From Promethearchaeota archaeon (GTDB lineage Archaea; Asgardarchaeota; Lokiarchaeia; Sigynarchaeales; SOKP01), in contig JAEOTL010000255.1 in NCBI GenBank assembly GCA_016839845.1, forward strand, positions 1 to 12,097: 12,097 nucleotides of DNA, given 5' to 3'. The first letter of the stretch is position 1; every line of letters begins with the position of its first letter. The notes under the pieces are model-generated. The model saw only the letters and a program-made list of their open reading frames with translations. It did not search any database and was not told the origin of the DNA. Below are positions 1 through 7,452 of this stretch, one piece after another. Position numbers and translations under genes: made by a program.

Positions 1-1009
1 CAATAAATTTTTCCTTCTCTAGTTCTTTAAATAAAACTCTCTCAATTTCATCGATAAACTTTGTCCAAATTAAGGATAAGAGAATTATTAGTTTCGAAAT
101 ATTTGATAACTGTTCTGAATTCCACTCGTCTTGACTTTTTAGTATCTCTTCTAGTTTGTAGTTAATAAATAAATAAACTCCTGAAGGATTGTAATCTAAC
201 AACCATGAATATTCTTTAAGGATATATACAATCCAAAATGTATCATTTATGTTTTCTTTTTGATCTAGGGTAAAACCTCCTGATGTCTTTTGAAATTGAT
301 GGAAGTATTGGATTTCTTTATCCTTAACTTCTAAGTCCATATCGAGGTATTTCATATCCAAAAGACGGAATATCATAGCTAGAGGTTTCCTTTTGCCATC
401 ACCGATAAGAGTTCTAAATTGATCCCTGCTATTTCTTATATCAATCCCTAGAAGTGTAAAAATCTCCATTATATAAAATAAATTCCTTGCCGGGGATGCA
501 TTCTTACAGATCTCGCAATCTTTTTCATGACAATGTTGAAAGCTATTTCCCTTTCGGAGTGATAAAATATAATTTTTTATCTCTTCTTTGATAAGGCTTT
601 GCCCATCAGAAGCAAAATATTCCTTTAATAAACCAACATTTTTTAAACTCACTAAGGCTAAAAACGTCGAGTAAACATCAGGACGTTCGTGAGATACTAG
701 AGAAAATCGAAATCCTATTTGTTCAAACTGTCTAAATTCACATTTCTTAATGAATTCAAATATTTCATTTCTAATTTCTCTTTTCTCTTCTTTGAGGTAC
801 TTTCGTAATAACGTGAACCAAAAAATGTGTTCTAAAGTTAAGTTAGGTTCATTCATCAAGTTTTTTTGAAAGTGTTTATAAAAAGTAATTAGTTTATCAT
901 ACTTATTTACAAAGAAGTTCCCTATTTCTCTTCTTTTGACAAGTGCGAATGATTTAAACGGCTCCTTTTTGAATTTTGTAATATATGGGTACGCAGACTT
1001 CTTGTCCAC
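1..1009 (-). CDS. Prenyltransferase/terpene-cyclase-like alpha-toroid protein, C-terminus cut by window edge
   Basis: The reverse strand is open from a GTG at 1009 to the left edge without a stop (336 codons visible), so the C-terminus is missing. The start is bounded by an in-frame TAA at 1025-1027; a TTG at 1018 is the only other candidate. The protein is almost all alpha-helix. Segments such as GFRFSLVSHERPDVYSTFLA (residues 99-118) and SGGFTLDQKENINDTFWIVY (243-262) resemble the repeat of protein prenyltransferase beta subunits and squalene-cyclase-type alpha/alpha toroids, where a Gly-rich turn precedes a helix opening with D/Y-T-x-x-A. A cysteine group, C160-x4-C165-x2-C168 with H159 and H161, could bind a metal but does not match the Asp/Cys/His zinc site of prenyltransferases. 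The catalytic role is therefore open; it may be a non-enzymatic toroid. No signal peptide is seen. Confidence 0.6.
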   Translation of the reverse strand, partial: MDKKSAYPYITKFKKEPFKSFALVKRREIGNFFVNKYDKLITFYKHFQKNLMNEPNLTLEHIFWFTLLRKYLKEEKREIRNEIFEFIKKCEFRQFEQIGFRFSLVSHERPDVYSTFLALVSLKNVGLLKEYFASDGQSLIKEEIKNYILSLRKGNSFQHCHEKDCEICKNASPARNLFYIMEIFTLLGIDIRNSRDQFRTLIGDGKRKPLAMIFRLLDMKYLDMDLEVKDKEIQYFHQFQKTSGGFTLDQKENINDTFWIVYILKEYSWLLDYNPSGVYLFINYKLEEILKSQDEWNSEQLSNISKLIILLSLIWTKFIDEIERVLFKELEKEKFI

Positions 1010-1040
1010 ATTAATCAAATTAAATTAAACCCCGAAAATC

Positions 1041-1050
1041 CTATATTTAT
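1041..1050 (-). promoter_or_regulatory. Candidate TATA box for the toroid-protein gene
   Basis: Read on the minus strand this is ATAAATATAG, centred about 36 bases before the GTG at 1009. Archaeal transcription usually starts about 25 bases past the box, which would give a leader of roughly 10 bases. No Shine-Dalgarno motif precedes the GTG, which fits a short or absent leader. In such AT-rich DNA the match could be chance. Confidence 0.35.
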
Positions 1051-1085
1051 TATTTTGTTATTAATGAAAATATTGACATATATTT

Positions 1086-1117
1086 TTTTTGAATATCAGA
1101 AAGATGAAATTCAAAAA
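1086..1117 (-). terminator. Candidate hairpin terminator after the Ig-like membrane protein gene
   Basis: TTTTTGAAT (1086-1094) and ATTCAAAAA (1109-1117) form a perfect 9-bp inverted repeat around a 14-base loop. It starts 15 bases past the stop codon of the minus-strand gene ending at 1132, inside A/T-rich DNA. Archaeal termination mainly depends on U-tracts, so the hairpin itself may be secondary. Confidence 0.35.
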
Positions 1118-1131
1118 TTAAGACGGATTAT

Positions 1132-1809
1132 TTACATGTTTGGTTCTTGTCTACGCGAAGTTTCTCGAAGCTGTTTTCGAGTGAAATATGCCATAATAAG
1201 AGCGAAAAGGACACAGGCTGCAATAATATATAAAACGGCGTTTATAGCTCCTGGGGTATTTGAAGGGGGAATGTCTAAGATGATATACAATTCAGCTGAA
1301 ATACCCATGTTTTTGTTTGCCGACGAATCAAAAGCTCTCACTTTAATGATAAATATTTCCCCATTTGCATAGGAGGTAATGTTTAACCAACGGAAATACC
1401 ATTGACTTGCGACTGTATAAGTCATTGAGGCATTAAACAATGAGGTCGTTTGATTTGAAATCTCTACAGTAACATTTCCTGGTAGAGGAGGATTATCATC
1501 TGTGATGTTTACTATTACATAAAAAACATCTAAAACTACAAGAGTATTGTTCTCTTCGGGAATAAGGATTACTACAATGGGTGCGATAGATTCATTTTCC
1601 GCAGAAGTCCTAAGAGATGGTGGATTTATTTGAACTTCATTATCATCTTCACCTTCACTCAAGTAATCAATTGTAGAATTAATCTGGGTAATGTGGCACT
1701 TCTCTCTTAATATAAAGCTAAATCCCACAAAAGTTGTGCTCAGAATTGCTAGGAAACAAAGAATGGTAATGATTTTTGTTCCTCGATTGTCACTTTTCAA
1801 TTCCTTCAC
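1132..1809 (-). CDS. Ig-like-domain membrane protein, two TM segments, N-glycosylation-rich
   Basis: 225 residues from a GTG start at 1809, chosen because AAGG lies just upstream and the hydrophobic N-terminus follows directly. Residues 12-33 are a hydrophobic signal or anchor, 75-180 form a beta-rich domain of Ig/fibronectin type, and 189-209 are a C-terminal transmembrane helix followed by a basic tail (RKQLRETSRR) that should lie in the cytoplasm. The outer part carries eight N-x-S/T sequons (N44, N72, N87, N101, N112, N119, N126, N143), which fits an N-glycosylated archaeal surface protein. It follows the C13 peptidase on the same strand after 174 bases, so the two may be coexpressed. No enzymatic motif is seen. 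Cell-surface adhesion or scaffolding is a guess from the architecture. Confidence 0.7.
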   Translation of the reverse strand: MKELKSDNRGTKIITILCFLAILSTTFVGFSFILREKCHITQINSTIDYLSEGEDDNEVQINPPSLRTSAENESIAPIVVILIPEENNTLVVLDVFYVIVNITDDNPPLPGNVTVEISNQTTSLFNASMTYTVASQWYFRWLNITSYANGEIFIIKVRAFDSSANKNMGISAELYIILDIPPSNTPGAINAVLYIIAACVLFALIMAYFTRKQLRETSRRQEPNM

Positions 1810-1850
1810 GAACCTTGCACGTAATTTTGCTTGTTTAGATAGAAACCAGT

Positions 1851-1867
1851 CTTAAATTTAAATTTTG
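1851..1867 (-). promoter_or_regulatory. Candidate TATA-like region for the Ig-like protein gene
   Basis: Minus-strand AAAATTTAAATTTAAG lies 42-58 bases before the GTG at 1809. Initiation about 25 bases downstream would leave a leader of about 20 bases containing the AAGG motif. The evidence is base composition and spacing only. Confidence 0.25.
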
Positions 1868-1887
1868 AGAAAAAGAAGTATAAGATG

Positions 1888-1917
1888 TTTCAATATTTTG
1901 AAAAATCCTAAATTTAG
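1888..1917. repeat. Two adjacent palindromes in the gap between the C13 and Ig-like genes
   Basis: TTTCAATATTTTGAAA (1888-1903) has 6-bp arms around four bases, and CTAAATTTAG (1908-1917) is a perfect 10-bp palindrome. CCTAAATT at 1907-1914 recurs at 1933-1940. The group lies 67-96 bases past the C13 stop and upstream of the Ig-like gene's possible promoter, so it could be an operator for that gene or a termination structure. AT-rich sequence makes short palindromes common. Confidence 0.25.
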
Positions 1918-1983
1918 CAGTTATAAGAGTGCCCTAAATTATTGAATGAGTTAAATAAGAAGAAATATAAAATGAAAGATTAA

Positions 1984-3465
1984 TTATAGGCTTGGATCAC
2001 TGCTGAAACTCCAAGTTGCATTAATTCCTAAATTATCTTGAATCAATGGAGACTGAATTTCATCTACGGTTCTTACTTGACCTGATGGTACCCAATTCTT
2101 GGCATAATTGAACGCAGTAATCAACGTTTGATTTTGATCTAACTGATCCCAGAACTGGTGGAAAAAGTTGGATCCCGCAAAGTCATCGGGATTCGAGTTA
2201 TCACGCCAGTACCACGATAAGAGATCGCTTGAAGAGGTTATTAAAATTGCGTTGGGCAGATTGTACCAACTCGATCCAATATTAATGTCCGAATTTAAGA
2301 AATTACCGCTAAAACAAAAATCCATGTTTATTAACATTCTTTTGCATGGTATTTGACTTACTAACTCAATGAATTTTGTCTCATTTACAACACTGTCATC
2401 TGCTTCAAAGTGAAAGGTTGCGTTTCCATCACCCATATATTTATTGGATCCATGGTCAGTCATAAAGATAATTAGCTGATCTCTTCCCCGTAATGATGAT
2501 GCAAAACTCCCTGAAATAGAAACATCAAGCTCTTGTATAAACCTACTTGCATTTACATCGTCATTCTCAACATCAATTACTGCTCCGACCAAATCATTTG
2601 GGATTCCATCAGTTGCATCAATATCAATTACACTGTCTCCTGTATGATAAAGCATTAAGAAAATGTTATCATCGGAGTATCCATGATTTTTTAGAATCCA
2701 ATATACCTGGAGTGCTTGAGCAGGAAATCCATCTGAATCTATGGAAGATGGTATGGGGTATGGAATTGGGGGTGGGAACCAATAATCGACATGGACATCA
2801 TCAAAAAGCACCATGTCAGTCCCAGTCATGTTTCCATCCACAGATAAAACTAAATACAATTGAGTCACATCGGCTTCGGCAATACCAGTTACATTAAGGA
2901 ATGTCCATCCTGCAAAAGTCTCATATAAACCTTTTGACCAATCTGTTCTTACTACATCATTCGTATCATTCAGCCAACGTAATCCTATTCTCGCTCCTGG
3001 ACCAGTGGGGATAATAGTTGTAGGTGTCCATGAATTTGTTGTGATATTAACCCACGCAGAAAGGTTATAAGCAGCATACTGTAACAAGGGGATAAAGTTT
3101 GTCCAATTGTAAATAAGTTCTATATGCACATATGCGTTACTAAAATTACTTTTCGCACCCAATTGTACCACTCCTGGAGTATCATGGCCTGGAAGTGTGT
3201 CATCTGTGAAAACATACCCGTTGGGATTAGGGTCTCCGATCCAGTTTGCCGTTTCAGCATCAAAATCCCCATCTCCAAAATCAGGGTCCCCTTCCTTCCA
3301 AAAAAAATCATTGGCACTACTAAGAATAATCGCTTTTCTTTCTCCCGGGGGTGGTGGTGCATTCATAATAGGAATATAAATTATCCATCCAGTAATGATT
3401 AATACAATGATTATAACAAAAGCAACTAACGGACCAAACTTCATTAAATTCTTTTTTATATCCAT
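1984..3465 (-). CDS. Membrane-anchored C13 (legumain/GPI8-type) cysteine peptidase with a domain insert
   Basis: 493 residues from an ATG at 3465. An N-terminal hydrophobic helix (about 11-34) and a PPPP linker place the rest outside the cell. Peptidase family C13 (clan CD, caspase-like fold) is recognised by its dyad motifs: FMTDHGS with His338 and MDFCFSGNF with Cys384. The first strand of the fold, KAIILSSANDF (44-54), is separated from the next part, AQALQVYWILKNHGYSDDNI (249-268), by about 190 residues. Most of these (about 85-228) look like a beta-sandwich resembling carbohydrate-binding modules. About twelve N-x-S/T sequons support secretion and glycosylation. Family members cut after Asn or act as transpeptidases (GPI8); neither activity can be read off directly. 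There is no C-terminal membrane helix. A weak GTGAG Shine-Dalgarno motif lies six bases before the ATG. Confidence 0.85.
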   Translation of the reverse strand: MDIKKNLMKFGPLVAFVIIIVLIITGWIIYIPIMNAPPPPGERKAIILSSANDFFWKEGDPDFGDGDFDAETANWIGDPNPNGYVFTDDTLPGHDTPGVVQLGAKSNFSNAYVHIELIYNWTNFIPLLQYAAYNLSAWVNITTNSWTPTTIIPTGPGARIGLRWLNDTNDVVRTDWSKGLYETFAGWTFLNVTGIAEADVTQLYLVLSVDGNMTGTDMVLFDDVHVDYWFPPPIPYPIPSSIDSDGFPAQALQVYWILKNHGYSDDNIFLMLYHTGDSVIDIDATDGIPNDLVGAVIDVENDDVNASRFIQELDVSISGSFASSLRGRDQLIIFMTDHGSNKYMGDGNATFHFEADDSVVNETKFIELVSQIPCKRMLINMDFCFSGNFLNSDINIGSSWYNLPNAILITSSSDLLSWYWRDNSNPDDFAGSNFFHQFWDQLDQNQTLITAFNYAKNWVPSGQVRTVDEIQSPLIQDNLGINATWSFSSDPSL

Positions 3466-3501
3466 TAAATCTCACTTATTTCTGAACTATAATCTCTTGA
3501 A

Positions 3502-3514
3502 TAATTAAATATAA
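3502..3514 (-). promoter_or_regulatory. Candidate TATA box for the C13 peptidase gene
   Basis: The minus strand reads ATTATATTTAATTA here, about 37-50 bases before the ATG at 3465 and preceded by an AAA run. A start about 25 bases on gives a leader near 18 bases that would include the GTGAG ribosome-binding motif. It is supported by position and composition only. Confidence 0.35.
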
Positions 3515-3613
3515 TTTCTGTGTTAAAGTAGAATTACGCGAAATTCTAATTTAAATATTACTTCTGAATTTAATAAGATTTAGCTTCTTATGAATTTATA
3601 CTTGCCAATATTC

Positions 3614-3652
3614 AAAAAGTAGAAAAATAAAAAAATTGTTTATATTTATAAA
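3614..3652 (-). terminator. U-tract terminator region after the Fe-S protein gene
   Basis: Transcribed on the minus strand, this gives TTTATAAATATAAACAA, then T-runs of 7, 5 and 5 within about 22 bases, starting about 20 bases past the stop at 3673. Clustered U-tracts without a strong GC stem are the usual archaeal terminator signal. Confidence 0.5.
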
Positions 3653-3672
3653 TAAATTAAACTCTCATTTTT

Positions 3673-5055
3673 CTAAGAAAGAAAATCTTCTCCTTTCGGG
3701 TTTTCTATTATATCCAAGAGTTTATATTCTGTTATCATTTGAAGAACTCCTAGAACTTGCAAGCCATGCTCGTATTGATCATTCGAATCTGATAAATTTC
3801 TCCAACAGAATGGGCATTCGGTTGTTAAAATATCCGCACCTACTGCATTTGCTTCGTCGCATCGCAAGCTCGCAGTTTTTAGAGAAAATTCGGGATATCC
3901 TGCTCTTACTCCTCCACCTGCGCCACAACACATACTGTCGAGTTTAATACGATACATCTCTTTAAAAACTATTCCTACATCTTCTTCAAGTTTTTTAAGA
4001 ATGACGCGTGGAATTTCAAACCAATCGTTAATTGCGTTTTTAATTTTACGACTATCCATCATAAGGTTCTTTGAATTCTTAATCATCTCTTGTTCCATAT
4101 CAACCGCAAAATGTCTTCCTGTATGGCAGGGATCATGATAGGTAACCACTTTTCCTTTTAATTCTTTGTTTGGCTTAAATTTAATTTTACCATCTTGAAT
4201 TAATTTTGCCACTAATTCAAAAGCATGTTGAGTTGTAAATGGAAGTTTTTCACCTTCAGATATCCATTTTGGATAATCAATAGTGAAGGTTCTATAGCAT
4301 CCAGCACAAGAGAAAAATACCTTCTCTACATTCTTGAATGCTTCAAGGTTTTTCTTCATTAATTCTTGAGCAGTGTCAACAGCCCCTACTCTAAAGAATG
4401 GACTTCCACAGCATACTTCATCTTGAACTAGTGTAAAATCCATCCCTAATTGTTCGAATAACTTAGCTGTTGCTATTGCAACCTCTACTTGCCGATAACT
4501 TGCAGTACATCCTACATAATAAGCAATTTTAGCATCTTTATTATTAATAAATTTTTCCAAGCCAGCGTCTTTAGCCCACTTTAATCTTTCATTAGCAGCC
4601 CCACCATATGGATTATTACGTTCTTTTACTAATTTATCTACTAATTGATGTTTGTCTATCATTGGTAACCCCGCTTCTACACATGCTGCTCTTAAAGCTT
4701 CAATAATATCAACAGTACGAATTTTATTTTCACACTGAGCTGAACATTGACCGCATGTAATACATGGTAAAATAACATCTCTAACTTCTTCAGTAAGTTC
4801 TAAGTCACCATTTAAGATAGCACGCGCAATCCACATTTTACCCGCATTCCAGAAGGCTTCCCACCCATATTCAATACCAGCGGGACAAGCATCTACTATA
4901 CCTTCATAAAGTACAGTTCCTTGCTTACCAGTAAACTCACCAATGCCTTCTCTATCCGGTTCACCACTGTAAGCAGATCTGCACGCTTTACAGTGAATAC
5001 ATTTATAAATATCCATTTTAAGCTCTTCGAGCCTTTCCATTCCAGTTTTTGCCAT
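3673..5055 (-). CDS. HdrD/GlcF-like Fe-S protein with two [4Fe-4S] motifs and two CCG domains
   Basis: 460 residues. The N-terminal half is ferredoxin-like: C19-x2-C22-x2-C25 with C57-P for one cluster, and C98-x2-C101-x2-C104-x3-C108 for a second. The C-terminal half has two CCG (cysteine-rich, PF02754-type) motifs: C183...C215-C216...C250-x2-C253 and C310...C376-C377...C414-x2-C417. In HdrB/HdrD such motifs hold a noncubane [4Fe-4S] cluster, while GlcF/LutA proteins relay electrons from a flavoprotein. All key cysteines are present in both copies. The gene follows the FAD oxidoreductase gene after 21 bases and has a strong AAAGGAGGT site, so it is very likely translated from the same mRNA as the partner electron acceptor. 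It has no membrane segment, so the onward acceptor (quinone, ferredoxin or CoM/CoB-like disulfide) is unknown. Confidence 0.88.
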   Translation of the reverse strand: MAKTGMERLEELKMDIYKCIHCKACRSAYSGEPDREGIGEFTGKQGTVLYEGIVDACPAGIEYGWEAFWNAGKMWIARAILNGDLELTEEVRDVILPCITCGQCSAQCENKIRTVDIIEALRAACVEAGLPMIDKHQLVDKLVKERNNPYGGAANERLKWAKDAGLEKFINNKDAKIAYYVGCTASYRQVEVAIATAKLFEQLGMDFTLVQDEVCCGSPFFRVGAVDTAQELMKKNLEAFKNVEKVFFSCAGCYRTFTIDYPKWISEGEKLPFTTQHAFELVAKLIQDGKIKFKPNKELKGKVVTYHDPCHTGRHFAVDMEQEMIKNSKNLMMDSRKIKNAINDWFEIPRVILKKLEEDVGIVFKEMYRIKLDSMCCGAGGGVRAGYPEFSLKTASLRCDEANAVGADILTTECPFCWRNLSDSNDQYEHGLQVLGVLQMITEYKLLDIIENPKGEDFLS

Positions 5056-5065
5056 TTTTTTCTTT

Positions 5066-5074
5066 ACCTCCTTT
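5066..5074 (-). promoter_or_regulatory. Strong Shine-Dalgarno site for the Fe-S protein gene
   Basis: AAAGGAGGT on the minus strand lies between the stop of the FAD oxidoreductase gene (5077-5079) and the ATG at 5055, with ten bases between. It fixes the ATG as the start and supports translation from a shared transcript. Confidence 0.8.
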
Positions 5075-5076
5075 AT

Positions 5077-6558
5077 TTATGGAAGAGCAAGTCTTCCTGG
5101 ATGCATTATTATGTTAGGATCTACAAGTTTCTTGAATGCTCGCAAATATTTCCAGTACATTCCTGCTTGGTAATAAGCTTGCACATGAATATATGGATCA
5201 GGCCTATAATTTAACCACCCTTGTTTCAGCGCATACTCCGTAGTTTCTCTATTCAATTCCTGAACCTTCTCAAGGTTTTTGGGATCAGTACTATCAAAAC
5301 AAATGATTGGCATACAAATTGCTTGTCTACATCGTTCAATACTAGCAATCCACATCACTGGTGGAAATCCATACTTTTCCATAGCTTTAGTATACATTTC
5401 AGCGAAATGTGCTGACTCATTCCATGGAGTATACCAGGTAATAAATAGAAATCCCGCTTCCCAGAAGCTGTATGGAATTGCTATCTTATTTGGTTTTTTC
5501 ATCCTGCTTGCGATTTGTTTAGGATGAAGCTGTTGTTTTATAAGGGCATCAGGATTTTTTGCTCTTTTCTTAAAGTCTTCGGCCATTTCATCAATTCTAT
5601 TAGTTACGTAATCCAATTCTTCCTGGGTCTGTGCCCAACACTCCCAATTCATCCACCACTGAGATATTCCCATTTCTTTATAGAAATTGTAGTCTTGTGG
5701 AATTTTATCCTTTGGCCATCGAGCCATAACAAGAGGATAATTCCCTCCTTGAACCATTACAGTGTTGTGAGCAATACCAAATTCTTGTTTACCAACTTCA
5801 AGAGTTAGATCTTGCATATCATAAGGATTATCCATGCCCCAGACTACTACCGTTTTAAATTTAGGATGTGGATAAATTTTCACTGCAACTTTAGTTATTA
5901 CACCAAAAGAGCCTTGAGATCCCATTAAAAAACTCCACATATCAGGACCTAAACCATATTTATAAAATGGTTTCGCAAATGGTAGTGCCCAAGATCCAGT
6001 TCGCACAACATCACCATTAGGGAATACTATTTCTCCGCACATGAAGTTATCTCCTTGAGGACCGACACTTGATGTATAAAGTGAGAAGCCTCTATCAATA
6101 GCATCACCCATTACTGTCGCTGCAGGTGGAGCACCATCAGGGATAGGAGGTGCCCACTCGGGATGATATTTATGCATATAAGCCCAAAGCTCACCATTGG
6201 TAACCCCTGGTTCTACGATGCAATAACGATTTTCTTCATCGATTTCGATAATTCGATTCATTCGCCCTAGATCGAGCAGAACTCCTCCTGGTTTAATCGT
6301 TGGACATGCAAATCCCCCCGATAACCCACCGGAAATAGGACTAACCGCAATTTTTTCTTGAGTGCAATATACTAAGATTTTACGTATCTCTTCTACATAC
6401 TTTGGACGAATGACAATATCAGGAATTTGACTCTCTAAGCCCATGACTGATTTTGACAAGTAAGAAGCAGTAATCGCTTTATTATTTGTTGCATATTCTT
6501 TACCGACAATTCCTATCATGGCTTGTAAATCCTTATCATTTGGAAGTTTATAACTCAT
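5077..6558 (-). CDS. FAD-linked oxidoreductase, p-cresol methylhydroxylase/VAO type
   Basis: 493 residues from the ATG at 6558; an in-frame TTG at 6567 would add three residues, but the AAAAGGTTGG upstream suits the ATG. The N-terminal half is a PCMH-type FAD-binding domain: PDIVIRPKYVEEIRKI, SGGLSGG, GGVLLDLGRMNRIIEID, and VEPGVTNGELWAYM, spanning about 46-130. MGSQGSFGVITKVAVKIYP follows at about 212-230. GDAIDRGF and the long C-terminal domain resemble 4-cresol dehydrogenase flavoproteins more than the shorter GlcD or lactate dehydrogenases, and the protein ends in the family-typical DPNIIMHPGRL. It lies directly before the HdrD/GlcF-like gene, so the flavin should deliver electrons to that Fe-S protein rather than to oxygen or a cytochrome c. 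The substrate may be a hydroxy acid, an alcohol or a p-alkylphenol; sequence alone does not decide. Confidence 0.85.
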   Translation of the reverse strand: MSYKLPNDKDLQAMIGIVGKEYATNNKAITASYLSKSVMGLESQIPDIVIRPKYVEEIRKILVYCTQEKIAVSPISGGLSGGFACPTIKPGGVLLDLGRMNRIIEIDEENRYCIVEPGVTNGELWAYMHKYHPEWAPPIPDGAPPAATVMGDAIDRGFSLYTSSVGPQGDNFMCGEIVFPNGDVVRTGSWALPFAKPFYKYGLGPDMWSFLMGSQGSFGVITKVAVKIYPHPKFKTVVVWGMDNPYDMQDLTLEVGKQEFGIAHNTVMVQGGNYPLVMARWPKDKIPQDYNFYKEMGISQWWMNWECWAQTQEELDYVTNRIDEMAEDFKKRAKNPDALIKQQLHPKQIASRMKKPNKIAIPYSFWEAGFLFITWYTPWNESAHFAEMYTKAMEKYGFPPVMWIASIERCRQAICMPIICFDSTDPKNLEKVQELNRETTEYALKQGWLNYRPDPYIHVQAYYQAGMYWKYLRAFKKLVDPNIIMHPGRLALP

Positions 6559-6837
6559 ATTTTCCAACCTTTTAATTTATCTTCAATTTATTGGTTTTAT
6601 ATTAAATAATTTAATATCTTGGTAAATTAAGAACTGAATTTTAAATTTTCTTATATCTTTTTCATATTTAACGTGATTTTTTCTTATAGACGATTTGTAA
6701 TCGGTTTAATATAGCTTAGTGTCTGATTTAGAAAGACTTATCGAAATAAAATTCAGAGCCTAATAAAATTTCTCGAATAATCTATAGAAAATCAGCACAA
6801 AAATTAATTAAAATCTCTATAATTCAATTCTTTTCAC
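6559..6837. other. 279-base gap upstream of the FAD/Fe-S operon
   Basis: No gene is supported here. It contains the operon promoter near 6595-6606, a short inverted repeat CGATT-TGT-AATCG at 6691-6703, and A/T-rich DNA past the stop of the zinc-protein gene that probably includes its terminator. No tRNA-like or other strongly folded structure was found by eye. Confidence 0.5.
6595..6606 (-). promoter_or_regulatory. TATA box for the FAD/Fe-S operon
   Basis: Minus-strand TTTAATATAAAA, centred about 42 bases before the ATG at 6558. Initiation about 25 bases on would fall near 6570-6575, leaving a short leader that includes AAAAGGTTGG but leaves the alternative TTG at 6567 almost at the transcript end. 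This favours the ATG. Confidence 0.45.
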
Positions 6838-7401
6838 TCATGAATTAACCAATTCTTTCGACTGATCATAAAAGTTATAGGAATAGGAGTGTAATGGTGA
6901 TTTCTCCCTTCTTTTATCATTTAAAATGAAATCTTCAAATAAATCATTGTCTTCCTCAATAAATTCCCAGAATTCGTCATAAATCTCTTTCAGAGATTTT
7001 TTTTTCTTAAGGGATTGTGGTTTTTGACCTATTTCCGTATCTTTCTCGCATTGAATCGATGATGTCTCCTTCTGATCAATAAGCTCTTCTTTCAGATGGA
7101 AATTTTGAAACAGGGGTGTATTATCTTTCATTCTATTGTCATTAAAAGCCTTTATACCATTTGTTAGCTTTTTTGAATTATTAATGTTTAATTCAAAGTC
7201 TACTCTCTGATACCCTCGAATTTGTAAATTCTTATCAATAAAAAACTGAAAATGATGAGGGCATATTAATCCTTTGTGGATGGAAATTGTAGTTAAGTGA
7301 GAGCTTTTATTTATTGATTTTTGGGGAATACCTATAAGATCCCTGGTTTTACAAATAGGGCAGACAACTTCAATTTTTTTAGTAGTGAGTGGGACTAACA
7401 T
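6838..7401 (-). CDS. Small zinc-binding protein (CxxC...CxHH) of unknown function
   Basis: 187 residues from the ATG at 7401. A TTG at 7437 would add twelve residues (MESFENNSIFFT), but a TATA-like box at 7436-7452 would place the transcript start past that TTG. The N-terminus holds C14-x2-C17 and C47-x2-H50 (also H49), a spacing typical of a structural zinc site. It is followed by HFQFFIDKNLQIRGYQRVDF, a stretch that I recall, without having checked, as typical of small uncharacterised Asgard proteins. The middle is charged and low-complexity (KKKKSLKEIYDEF region) and probably disordered. An acidic amphipathic helix (WEFIEEDNDLFEDF) lies near the C-terminus. This could be an adaptor or regulatory protein, but no function can be assigned. 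Confidence 0.65.
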   Translation of the reverse strand: MLVPLTTKKIEVVCPICKTRDLIGIPQKSINKSSHLTTISIHKGLICPHHFQFFIDKNLQIRGYQRVDFELNINNSKKLTNGIKAFNDNRMKDNTPLFQNFHLKEELIDQKETSSIQCEKDTEIGQKPQSLKKKKSLKEIYDEFWEFIEEDNDLFEDFILNDKRREKSPLHSYSYNFYDQSKELVNS

Positions 7402-7435
7402 TGTAAAAAAAATCGAGTTATTTTCAAATGATTCC

Positions 7436-7452
7436 AATTATAAATATTTAAA
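7436..7452 (-). promoter_or_regulatory. Candidate TATA box for the zinc-protein gene
   Basis: The minus strand reads TTTAAATATTTATAATTG about 35-50 bases before the ATG at 7401. It overlaps the alternative TTG start and so argues that the ATG is the true start. Confidence 0.35.

Noticed and set aside
1055..1372. Plus-strand 105-codon frame
   Set aside because: Most of it is antisense to the Ig-like membrane protein, which has a clear signal or anchor, sequons and C-terminal helix. The plus frame shows no domain.
3120..3402. Three overlapping frames on both strands
   Set aside because: All lie inside the N-terminal part of the C13 peptidase gene and show no conserved motif.
6691..6703. CGATT-TGT-AATCG inverted repeat as a regulator site
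   Set aside because: Five-base arms are expected by chance in a gap of this size, and it lies about 90 bases upstream of the likely TATA box with no second copy.
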